Source of the DNA: UBA6770 sp965661115
Lineage (GTDB): Bacteria > Bacteroidota > Bacteroidia > Flavobacteriales_G > Salibacteraceae
Assembly: GCA_965661115.1 (NCBI GenBank)
Contig: CBFICO010000016.1
Span: 1 to 33,247, forward strand
Length of the DNA stretch: 33,247 nucleotides
Reading direction: 5' to 3'
Part shown: piece by piece, positions 1 to 6,784 of the stretch
Position numbering within the stretch: the first letter of the stretch is position 1
How the letters are laid out: every line of letters starts with the position of its first letter
Position numbers and translations under genes: made by a program
Notes under the pieces: model-generated
Database searches by the model: none
Seen by the model: the letters and a program-made list of their open reading frames with translations, nothing else
Told to the model about the DNA's origin: nothing

Positions 1-53
1 TTATCAAAAATCACAAGGGTTAACCAAGTGAGTATCGTTTGAGTTCCTCTCTT

Positions 54-2315
54 TTATTTCTTTTTAGTGAGCAGCCAGTTTAATAAATTGGGTAAGAGTG
101 TAAGGTCTGATATAACTGCGAAAAGTAAAGTTAAACTCACCAAAACACCCATATAAAGTGTACTGGTAAAAGCAGAAAAACTGAGTGCAATAAAACCAGA
201 ACATAAAATTATTGAAGTTATTACAATAGACCTTCCTGTAGTAATAAATGTACTGCGAATTGCTTGCTCCGTGCTTAAACCATTACTTAACTCTTGTTTC
301 ATTTTACTCAAAAAATGTATGGTATCGTCCACCACAATGCCAAATGCAACCGTAAATATGAGGGCGGTAGATATTTTAATATCAATTTTAAAAAGCCACA
401 TAACAATAGCCACTGCCAACAAAGGGAGAATATTAGGAATTAGGGCTACTAAAATTAACTTGATTGAACGGTACAAAAACGACATTAGAATACTAACCAA
501 TAACAATGCAGCTGCAAGCCCCTTGAGCATATCAGTCGCAATTTCATAATTACTCTGATCAACTAAACTGGCAATACCTGTAACTTGAACAGTTAAATGC
601 TGGCAGCTATCTTGAGCAAATTTTAATAGTTTATTGTTTCGATTACGCATTTCAGCGCCACCCCAATCCTTTGAAAGTCCTGCAATTCTTGCAATGCCTA
701 GTTCTTTACTAACGAATGGCTCAGAAACCTTCGAATTCAAAAGTTTTACCAAGTACGGTTTTACCGATTGTCTATACTCATCTCGCGTTAAACTTTTAAA
801 TTGAGTTTGTTCGGGAGTTTCCAATTTTTTTAATTCTCTTGGAATGTCAAGAATACTGAAGGTTGCTTCTGTTTCATACAACGACCTTATTTTTTTATCC
901 AACCTATCCATGGCCAATAAGTCATCACGATTAAAAACGGGGGTCACCGAATCGTTAGTAGATTTATTGAAAGTGATTGCAAACTCTAAAGGACGAGCAC
1001 CAGAAAATTGAGATTCTAAATAGTTATATCCATTATTATACTTATCGTCGTTCGGTAAGTCCTCTGTAAGGTAATTATCAACTTTAAGTTGGGACACACT
1101 CCACACACCAATAGCCATAAGCAAAAACGCAATTGAAAAGATTTTTTTTCTGCTGGAAAGAACTCTTTTTAAGCTTCTCTCAAAAAATGGATATAAAGCC
1201 GCCCTATGAGTGGCCACTTCTGGACTAGGCGTTAAAACAAGTAAAGCTGGAAAAAGCGAAAAGGTTAATATATACGCCACTCCTACTCCAATTGCTAAAA
1301 ACATACCCAACTCTTGTATGGGTTTAATTGAAGACATTAGTAGGCTTAAAAAGCCTATCATAGTAGTAATTGATGTAATAAGAGTCGCTTTTGATAAATT
1401 GATAAAAGCTATTTTAATGGCTTTATTTTTCGGTGTGGTTTCCCGCAGCTCGTGCCTATATTTTTCATAGATGTGAACCAAATCGGATGTGCCAGTAACA
1501 AAGAGAATGGGAGGAATAATTGAACTTAAAACATCGAGAGGTTTTCCGAAAATGGCAATTAGTCCCATAGTCCAAACAAGGCATATTAATAAAACTATAG
1601 CCGTGCGCACAATGGACCAAAAGGAACGGTATAAAACAAAAAGAATTAAACAGATTAAAAACAATGAAACGAACATGAATGTCATCATTTCATTTTTTAA
1701 AATCGACAGTACTTTGTTTTGACCCAATAACCGACCAGTAAGGTAGAAATCGGAAAAATTATTTTCTCGTAAGATTGCGTCTAATGACTTTTCAAACGCT
1801 TCAACTTCTTCACCAGTCATTTCATAATTGGTTGTTAAATGAAGGCTAAATCCTTTTAAATCGTTAGATACAAAAGTTCCATGCCATTTAGGTTGAATTG
1901 CAGACAAATAATTTTCCTTGGTTAATTCTTTATCTGTGTTTATTCCGGTAACTAGAATAGGGCCAAGAAATGGAGCCTTTACAAGTTTTCTGATGTTAGT
2001 TACAGATTTTACCGCTGTTACTTGAGGCAAATTAGAAATTGATTCGGTTACCTTTTTAATGGAGTTAAGTGTATTGTAATCTAAAATAGTATCCTCAGTT
2101 CTGACCGTTACCAAGGTTCTTTCGCCAAACTTTAAAAACGCGTTTTTGTACGATATGTAATCGTTAAATGCTTGGTCTTCTTCCTTGTATAACCGCTCTA
2201 AATCAGAAGTGAACTTTAGGTTGTTGTGAGCATAAACGCCAAAAAAGACTGTAACGATAACAAGCACGGTAAGTGCTATTACAGCCGTAAGCTTTATGTC
2301 GGAATTTTTAAACAA
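54..2315 (-). CDS. RND/MMPL-superfamily exporter (predicted)
   Basis: Inner-membrane exporter of the RND superfamily, MMPL/patched-like branch; the substrate cannot be read from sequence, and lipids or hydrophobic compounds are typical for the branch. It shows the duplicated RND plan: one helix at about residues 9-29, a soluble loop to about 205, a helix block to about 365, another single helix at about 390-408, a second loop, and a final helix block from about 595. The equivalent helix motifs read GTSDLVHIY near 273 and VVDDTIHF near 662, so only the second half carries the paired acidic residues usual for proton relay. At 753 residues it is shorter than tripartite HAE/AcrB pumps (about 1030) and fits the MMPL class. 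The start is TTG; no in-frame ATG lies near and a stop sits 36 nt upstream. It follows the atoE-like gene on the same strand after 194 nt. Confidence 0.85.
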   Translation of the reverse strand: MFKNSDIKLTAVIALTVLVIVTVFFGVYAHNNLKFTSDLERLYKEEDQAFNDYISYKNAFLKFGERTLVTVRTEDTILDYNTLNSIKKVTESISNLPQVTAVKSVTNIRKLVKAPFLGPILVTGINTDKELTKENYLSAIQPKWHGTFVSNDLKGFSLHLTTNYEMTGEEVEAFEKSLDAILRENNFSDFYLTGRLLGQNKVLSILKNEMMTFMFVSLFLICLILFVLYRSFWSIVRTAIVLLICLVWTMGLIAIFGKPLDVLSSIIPPILFVTGTSDLVHIYEKYRHELRETTPKNKAIKIAFINLSKATLITSITTMIGFLSLLMSSIKPIQELGMFLAIGVGVAYILTFSLFPALLVLTPSPEVATHRAALYPFFERSLKRVLSSRKKIFSIAFLLMAIGVWSVSQLKVDNYLTEDLPNDDKYNNGYNYLESQFSGARPLEFAITFNKSTNDSVTPVFNRDDLLAMDRLDKKIRSLYETEATFSILDIPRELKKLETPEQTQFKSLTRDEYRQSVKPYLVKLLNSKVSEPFVSKELGIARIAGLSKDWGGAEMRNRNNKLLKFAQDSCQHLTVQVTGIASLVDQSNYEIATDMLKGLAAALLLVSILMSFLYRSIKLILVALIPNILPLLAVAIVMWLFKIDIKISTALIFTVAFGIVVDDTIHFLSKMKQELSNGLSTEQAIRSTFITTGRSIVITSIILCSGFIALSFSAFTSTLYMGVLVSLTLLFAVISDLTLLPNLLNWLLTKKK

Positions 2316-2353
2316 AATGATATTTACGCTATACTTCTTCCAGCAGGTTTACT

Positions 2354-2378
2354 GAAAATTGCCTTTACAGCAATTTTC
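2354..2378. other. Perfect 9-bp inverted repeat in the RND gene leader
   Basis: GAAAATTGC and GCAATTTTC are separated by 7 nt. The repeat lies in the 194-nt gap between the atoE-like stop and the RND start, 39 nt upstream of the TTG start codon. No T-run follows on the minus strand, so it is not a convincing intrinsic terminator. It could be a leader hairpin or an operator. Nothing else is recognisable in this gap. Confidence 0.4.
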
Positions 2379-2509
2379 GTTATCTCGCTTCAAGAGTTGG
2401 TCATTGTTTAAACAACCTTTATTTGAATCTAACATCCTTATTACAATTAAAACATTTTCTGGTTGTAGAATTCCTAAAGATTCGATAGTTAACAAACCAT
2501 TCTAACAAA

Positions 2510-3892
2510 CTAAAAAACCAACAGCCCAACTGTAAAAATCAGACCACCCAAACAAAACAAAAGCAAGGTGTATGGCAGTATCTCCTTTGCCTTAAGGCCA
2601 GTAATCCCCAACAAGGGTAGCGCCCAAAAAGGTTGTAACATATTAGTAAGTTGATCGCCATAGGCCAATGCCATAATACTTTTTGATAAAGAAACTCCTA
2701 AATTGCTCGCAGCTTGAACAATTATAGGCCCTTGTATAGCCCATTGACCACCACCACTGGGCACAAAAATGTTAACTACCCCAGCCGAAATAAATGTAAA
2801 TATTGGGTAAGTAGTTTCATTAGAAATTGCTAACATAGATTGAGAAAAAGCATCAACTAACCCGCTACTCTTCATCATACCCATTATGCCAAAATAGAGC
2901 GGAAATTGAATTAAAATTCCAGAAACTCCACCAATGGCCATTTCCATAGCTTTTAAAAAGGATGCAAAGCTTTGATGAAACAATAACCCCAAGCTGAGTA
3001 ACAGCAAATTGATATTGTTGGGAGTAAAAAAAGCAAGCACATTTCCTTGGTTAGACAATAGCATTTTGAACAACGCAACCATTAATACAATGCAGCCAAA
3101 AGCTATCCCAATCCACTTTGAATAATCCAAGCGCTCGGCACCATTAGCCGCTATTTCATTTTTTACAGCTACCGTAGTGTTTAATGAAACCATTCTGGAA
3201 ATCGAGCTTTTACCCACGCGGTACATCACCAAAGGAATGACCGTTAGTAAACACAGTGAAACCAGCATATTCATCCCGCTGAAAACTGTATCCTGAAAGG
3301 TTATTTGATTCGGCAGCGTTGCCGCGAGCGTAGGATTAAAATCAGCTACCAATTTGCTTAAATGATTAGGTTCGGCCACCTTAGTTAACGAAGACCCACT
3401 GAGTCCGCCATGCCAAACCATTAAACCAGCATAACCTGCCGCACCAACCAAAGGGTAGTTTAAGGGTTGATTAGAATTGCTAAACTTCTCTCCTACTTTT
3501 CGGGCGAAAATTGCTCCAAAAATTAATCCGAGTCCCCAGTTAAAAAGCCCTACCAACATAGATAAAAACACCACAGTTGCGGCGGAAGAAGCGGTATCTT
3601 TACATACTACTAGCGCTTTTTGAATAACTACATCAACTGGTTTCGATAAAGCCAAAACATGACCCAATACTAGCATTAGCATCATTTGCATGGCAAATAC
3701 CAAAAGTCCATTGTTCCATAAACCTGTTTCCCAAGAATATGCTAAGGAGAGAAATCGCTCTGAAAAGTTTCCTTCAAAATTTCCGAAGAAGAAAGCAATA
3801 CACCAAGTAACAACAGTAAGTATAACTGCTATGGTAAATGGCGCTGGCAATATTGCCTTTACCACCTTTATAAACTTATCGCTAAAGGACAT
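2510..3892 (-). CDS. Short-chain fatty acid transporter, AtoE family
   Basis: Polytopic membrane protein of the short-chain fatty acid transporter family (AtoE, PF02667), expected to import butyrate- or acetoacetate-like acids. The 460-residue length matches the family. Conserved motifs are visible: GGLSGSSL near residue 161 and FVPSGGGQWA near 375, the latter characteristic of the family. Around ten or more hydrophobic segments run through to the C-terminus. The start is ATG. In E. coli atoE sits with acetoacetate-degradation genes (atoDAB); none are nearby here, so a role in that pathway cannot be inferred from context. A box resembling a -7 promoter (TACTTTAG on the minus strand, 3904-3897) sits almost directly on the start codon, which would imply a very short or absent leader. 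Confidence 0.88.
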   Translation of the reverse strand: MSFSDKFIKVVKAILPAPFTIAVILTVVTWCIAFFFGNFEGNFSERFLSLAYSWETGLWNNGLLVFAMQMMLMLVLGHVLALSKPVDVVIQKALVVCKDTASSAATVVFLSMLVGLFNWGLGLIFGAIFARKVGEKFSNSNQPLNYPLVGAAGYAGLMVWHGGLSGSSLTKVAEPNHLSKLVADFNPTLAATLPNQITFQDTVFSGMNMLVSLCLLTVIPLVMYRVGKSSISRMVSLNTTVAVKNEIAANGAERLDYSKWIGIAFGCIVLMVALFKMLLSNQGNVLAFFTPNNINLLLLSLGLLFHQSFASFLKAMEMAIGGVSGILIQFPLYFGIMGMMKSSGLVDAFSQSMLAISNETTYPIFTFISAGVVNIFVPSGGGQWAIQGPIIVQAASNLGVSLSKSIMALAYGDQLTNMLQPFWALPLLGITGLKAKEILPYTLLLFCLGGLIFTVGLLVF

Positions 3893-3942
3893 GCTGCTAA
3901 AGTAAGGGTTGTTTATAAATATTATTCAGGTTGGCTAAAAAC

Positions 3943-3969
3943 AAAAAAGGGAGCGGCGCTCCCTTTTTT
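3943..3969 (-). terminator. Intrinsic terminator after the DUF3127 gene
   Basis: A perfect 12-bp stem (AAAAAAGGGAGC / GCTCCCTTTTTT) with a 3-nt loop. On the minus strand it gives a GC-rich hairpin followed by a T-run, downstream of the DUF3127 gene and upstream of the atoE-like gene. The symmetry means it could also stop transcription on the plus strand. Confidence 0.85.
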
Positions 3970-4015
3970 AAATTTTGGTTTTTATAGTCGTAATTTCTTT
4001 AAAAAGTAATCTAAC

Positions 4016-4062
4016 AACCTAATCTGATTTTTAGATTGTGTGTCAAGCACGGAATGACGACT
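4016..4062. repeat. Short fragment resembling the intergenic repeat family
   Basis: Contains GGAATGACGA (4051-4060), preceded by two AATCT/AGATT half-sites that form a small hairpin (AATCTGATTTTTAGATT). The GGAATGACG core recurs at 5520-5528 and 17102-17110 inside longer inverted-repeat elements. This copy lacks clear arms, so it may be a remnant or a chance likeness. Confidence 0.35.
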
Positions 4063-4080
4063 ACAAAAATCATCTAATAA

Positions 4081-4455
4081 TTAAAATGGCAAATCATCTT
4101 CCTCTTCAGCAGTTGCCTTAGCATCAGAAGCCTTTGGTGCTGGTATATCTGGCATTGGGGCTGGTGCTGGTGCGGCGGCTCCTGCTTTTGCAATTCTCCA
4201 ACCATTAATAGAGTTAAAATACTTTACTTCTCCTTGTGGGTTAGTCCACTCTCTACCTCTTAGGTTAATTTGAACGGTTACGTCATCACCAACTTTATAG
4301 CTATCTAGCAAGGATGTGTTGTTTTGAGTAAACTCTATCATGATAGACTGCGGGTATTGCTCATTAGTAGTAACCACTAATTCTCTTTTCTTAAACCCAT
4401 TACTCCCAAACTCTTGAGTTTCTCCAATTAGTTTAATTTTTCCTGTAACTTCCAT
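4081..4455 (-). CDS. DUF3127 protein with SSB-like acidic C-terminal tip
   Basis: A 124-residue protein of the DUF3127 family (PF11325), function unknown. Residues 1-90 look like a compact beta-rich domain and include the conserved GREWTNPQGEVKYFNSINGW (67-86). Residues 91-115 form an Ala/Pro-rich, presumably disordered linker. The protein ends EEEDDLPF, which closely resembles the acidic tip of bacterial single-stranded DNA-binding protein (DDDIPF in E. coli). In SSB this tip recruits RecQ, PriA, exonuclease I and others. The architecture (OB-like fold, flexible linker, acidic amphipathic tip) therefore suggests a nucleic-acid maintenance role; this is inference. The start is ATG. The flavin reductase-like gene lies 50 nt upstream on the same strand and may share a transcript, with termination at 3943-3969. 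Confidence 0.8.
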   Translation of the reverse strand: MEVTGKIKLIGETQEFGSNGFKKRELVVTTNEQYPQSIMIEFTQNNTSLLDSYKVGDDVTVQINLRGREWTNPQGEVKYFNSINGWRIAKAGAAAPAPAPMPDIPAPKASDAKATAEEEDDLPF

Positions 4456-4505
4456 TTTCTGTTTTAGTTTTTCGAGGATGCATCCTCATTCATTTTATCG
4501 TTTTA

Positions 4506-5408
4506 TTAATCGTTATTGAAGGCGAGCAAGGTTTTCCAGGCTTCATCTACTTCATTTTTATCTAAATATTCTTTGGCCAACTTATGCAACTCAATTTCTA
4601 ATTGAGGCACATCGTCTTCGTATTCTTGAAACAAGTCGCTCAACTCAATCAACTTAAACTCATTTACCGTGGTTTCGTCTGGTAGATTTTCTACATTGCC
4701 CAGCTGCCCCAAATTATTGCCAGTTAATATAGTGCTATTTCTAATATCTTCAGGAATTTGATCTACACCAATACCCAACGTTGTAAGTGGTTTGGCAACT
4801 TCAAAAAGGGCATCGCCATTTGCTCTTACGTACCAGTTTGCACCCATACGGCCAACCAAATCCAATTTTTCTGTATCCAATTTTTGATCGTTGTCCAAAT
4901 ACTCTTCACGAATATGAATTCGAACTACTTCACAAATCACCAAATTACCAGCTCCACCCTCATCACCAAGCTCTTTTACTTCCTGCACCTTACATTCCAA
5001 TTGTACAGGTGACTCAGCTACTCTAGGTGGAGTAACAAGCTCTGATTTCAATTCTGTTAATCCAGCTTTATTGAATTCGTTCACTCCGTCGGCATATTCC
5101 GTGCTGCTCAGACTCATTTGCTGAACAATTGCATGGTTTACAATATTTATTACTACCTCAGGATGCGCTTTTACATTCTCGTAGGTGTGCTTTGTGGTAT
5201 TGTCTCTCCCTCTTCTTGCCGGAGAAAAAATTGCTATTGGCGGATTAGCACTAAACACATTAAAAAATGAAAATGGAGACAAGTTTACGTTTCCTTTTTT
5301 ATCCACCGTACTCGCAAACGCAATAGGGCGTGGAGCTACGGCACTCAATAGATACCCGTGTAATTTTGGTACTGGTATATCTTTAGGATTTATTGTTAAC
5401 ATGCTCAT
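4506..5408 (-). CDS. Flavin reductase-like (FMN-binding split-barrel) protein
   Basis: Cytosolic 300-residue protein of the flavin reductase / flavoredoxin family (PF01613), which binds FMN and passes electrons from NAD(P)H or a protein partner. The FMN-binding split barrel spans about residues 10-200, with RPIAFAST at 27-34 and NLSPFSFFN at 42-50, both typical of the group. An extra C-terminal tail of about 90 residues (from about 210) is rich in Asp, Glu and Leu, reads as helical, and has no motif I recognise. Two ATGs two codons apart (5408 and 5402) could both serve as start; the longer form is used. Downstream, after 50 nt, is the DUF3127 gene. The physiological partner cannot be predicted. 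Confidence 0.85.
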   Translation of the reverse strand: MSMLTINPKDIPVPKLHGYLLSAVAPRPIAFASTVDKKGNVNLSPFSFFNVFSANPPIAIFSPARRGRDNTTKHTYENVKAHPEVVINIVNHAIVQQMSLSSTEYADGVNEFNKAGLTELKSELVTPPRVAESPVQLECKVQEVKELGDEGGAGNLVICEVVRIHIREEYLDNDQKLDTEKLDLVGRMGANWYVRANGDALFEVAKPLTTLGIGVDQIPEDIRNSTILTGNNLGQLGNVENLPDETTVNEFKLIELSDLFQEYEDDVPQLEIELHKLAKEYLDKNEVDEAWKTLLAFNND

Positions 5409-5416
5409 TTTTTTTG

Positions 5417-5575
5417 TTGCGTTTTAAGTAAATAAGTAATTCCGTTATTCCCTTGCAAAAGGGAATCTAACCTTAGTCATGAGATACCCGCCCGCCTGCC
5501 GGTCGGACAGGTCTTCACGGGAATGACGAGGTTTATAATTATTACCGAACTCCCACATTATCTTAAAACGTTCTG
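5417..5575. repeat. Intergenic inverted-repeat element (REP/MITE-like), copy A
   Basis: This element fills most of the 345-nt gap between the flavin reductase gene and tRNA-Leu. The outer arms include CGTTTTAAG (5420-5428) and CTTAAAACG (5562-5570). Inside are a perfect 8-bp hairpin with a GCAA loop (5447-5466), a GC-rich CCTG...CAGG segment around 5495-5511, and the core GGAATGACG (5520-5528). The right arm begins CCCACATTAT (5552 onward), which is also found at the right arm of the element at 17017-17160, and both arms end in CTGC. No coding capacity is visible. Confidence 0.5.
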
Positions 5576-5708
5576 CTTTTTTAGCGAACTCAAATGTAGT
5601 GGAATGGCAAATCAGAGCTTAAAAATAAACTCAATACTTATCTACAACTTTTACAGATATTGAAAAAAATGATCAATGCAATTAATGTTTAAAAGCAAAG
5701 GAAAATTA

Positions 5709-5716
5709 TATATTTG
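5709..5716 (+). promoter_or_regulatory. Candidate -7 box (TATATTTG) of the tRNA-Leu promoter
   Basis: Exact match to the Bacteroidota -7 consensus TAnnTTTG, 37 nt before the tRNA. A TGTTT at 5686-5690 is a poor candidate for the -33 element. The intervening leader contains a CCGATT/AATCGG hairpin. The same octamer precedes tRNA-Val in this window. Confidence 0.5.
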
Positions 5717-5753
5717 CCGCCCGATTTCAAGGAATCGGAAGTTCTTAAAATAT

Positions 5754-5835
5754 GCAGGCGTGGTGGAATTGGTAGACACGCTAGACTTAGGATCTAGTGC
5801 CGCGAGGTGTGAGAGTTCGAGTCTCTCCGCCTGTA
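5754..5835 (+). tRNA. tRNA-Leu, anticodon UAG
   Basis: A class II tRNA that reads CUA and related leucine codons. The acceptor arms GCAGGCG and CGCCTGT pair with one G-U at the end, followed by discriminator A. The anticodon arm is CTAGA-CTTAGGA-TCTAG, with TAG at the anticodon. The T arm is GAGAG-TTCGAGT-CTCTC, and the long variable arm expected for leucine tRNAs is present. CCA is not encoded. A terminator follows within a few bases. Confidence 0.96.
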
Positions 5836-5840
5836 CAACG

Positions 5841-5876
5841 AAAGGCTTATTGTGAAAACAGTAAGCCTTTTTTTTT
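5841..5876 (+). terminator. Intrinsic terminator of tRNA-Leu
   Basis: A 9-bp stem (AAAGGCTTA / TAAGCCTTT) with a 12-nt loop, running into a T-tract ending at 5876. It lies just after the tRNA on the same strand. Confidence 0.85.
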
Positions 5877-6086
5877 ATGCTCATTTTTATCAAAACAACT
5901 AGAGACGAAAAGTTTATCCGCATAAGCGCATCGATACCGGAAAGTCTCGGAGTTTATCCTCATACATGTCAGGGCCTGTACTCGTAGAATATAATTGTTA
6001 TGAAAATAGCAGGTCTTTTTTTGTTTTCACTATTAGCCATTAACCTTACATTGATTAAATAGTTTTGATGTTAAATCTGTGTTTTT
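5877..6086 (+). other. Intergenic stretch with two tiny ORFs, no recognised gene
   Basis: This gap between the tRNA-Leu terminator and the D,D-dipeptidase holds a 36-codon ORF (5877-5987, ATG to TAG) and a 20-codon, strongly hydrophobic ORF (6000-6062, ATG to TAG). The second is in frame with the following gene but is closed by stops at 6060 and 6066. Neither is recognised as a real gene. The segment also has a near-repeat AGTTTATCCGCAT ... AGTTTATCCTCAT. It may be decayed coding sequence. Confidence 0.3.
6060..6067 (+). promoter_or_regulatory. Candidate -7 box (TAGTTTTG) before the dipeptidase gene
   Basis: Matches TAnnTTTG and lies 19 nt before the ATG at 6087, giving a leader of only about a dozen bases. 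No good -33 element is visible at the expected spacing, so the call is weak. Confidence 0.3.
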
Positions 6087-6737
6087 ATGAATATCCTGCA
6101 ATTCACTATACTCTTTTCTACCATTACCATCATATCTTGTAGTGAGCAACAACCTAACAAAAAAGTAAATTACCTCCCTTCGAATCTAATAGAACTAACC
6201 CAGCTCGACTCCACTTTTAAACTCGATATTCGTTACGCAACCACTAACAATTTCATTCACCAAAAGGTGTACACGGAACCTCGTGCATTTTTACAAAAAC
6301 CCGCAGCAGAGGCATTAATTCAAGTACATAAGGAATTTAAAAAACTTGGATACGGAATAATCATATTTGATGGATACCGTCCTTGGTGGGTTACCAAAAA
6401 GTTTTGGGATGAAACTCCTGATAGCTTAAAAGATTTTGTGGCAGATCCAAAAAAAGGTTCCAGACATAACAGAGGTTGCGCGGTAGATTTAACCCTTTAT
6501 GAGTTAAAAACTGGAAATCCTCTATCAATGCCAAGCGATTACGATGAGTTTAATTCTACAGCACATCCAAACTACACAGGGGCAACTCCTGAACAAACCA
6601 AAAACCGAGATTTACTAATAAGAATAATGGAAAAGAACGGCTTCTTAGTATATGAATATGAGTGGTGGCATTTTGATTATAAAGGCTGGGAAAAATACCA
6701 AATTGAAAATGTGAAATTTGAAGAAATTCCTCAATAG
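6087..6737 (+). CDS. D-Ala-D-Ala dipeptidase (VanX/DdpX-like, M15D) lipoprotein
   Basis: Zinc dipeptidase of peptidase family M15D, which cleaves D-alanyl-D-alanine. Zinc and catalytic residues line up with VanX: the SxHxxGxAxD-type motif gives His127 and Asp134, and YEWWHFD gives Glu192 and His195, with the same 7- and 3-residue spacings as VanX. DGYRP (95-99) holds the conserved Arg. Residues 1-18 form a lipoprotein signal ending in IISC, so the mature protein is probably lipid-anchored at Cys18 and acts in the periplasm. The 216-residue length is typical. The next gene starts 47 nt downstream on the same strand and may be co-transcribed. No vanH, vanA, vanR or vanS is nearby, so peptidoglycan D-Ala-D-Ala turnover or nutrient recycling is more likely than glycopeptide resistance. 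Confidence 0.92.
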   Translation: MNILQFTILFSTITIISCSEQQPNKKVNYLPSNLIELTQLDSTFKLDIRYATTNNFIHQKVYTEPRAFLQKPAAEALIQVHKEFKKLGYGIIIFDGYRPWWVTKKFWDETPDSLKDFVADPKKGSRHNRGCAVDLTLYELKTGNPLSMPSDYDEFNSTAHPNYTGATPEQTKNRDLLIRIMEKNGFLVYEYEWWHFDYKGWEKYQIENVKFEEIPQ

Positions 6738-6784
6738 GCATTTCTTTTATATGTACCCAGATATTATAAATCTATATTTGGTGG

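Noticed and set aside
1..53. A neighbouring gene beginning at the left edge
   Set aside because: A GTG followed by a few codons can be read on the minus strand toward base 1, but the stretch is too short to support any call.
2510..3892. An ato-type acetoacetate degradation operon
   Set aside because: Only the transporter is present; no CoA-transferase or thiolase genes lie in the window.
4758..5026. Two overlapping plus-strand ORFs of about 80 codons
   Set aside because: Antisense to the flavin reductase-like gene, with mutually overlapping frames and no domain.
5651..5923. A 90-codon minus-strand ORF across the tRNA-Leu gene
   Set aside because: It is the antisense of the tRNA and its terminator; the Ser/Thr-rich translation is the familiar artefact of reading a leucine tRNA backwards.
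6087..6737. Glycopeptide resistance locus
   Set aside because: The VanX-like active site is complete, but there are no vanH, vanA, vanR or vanS genes nearby and the protein is a lipoprotein, unlike cytosolic VanX.
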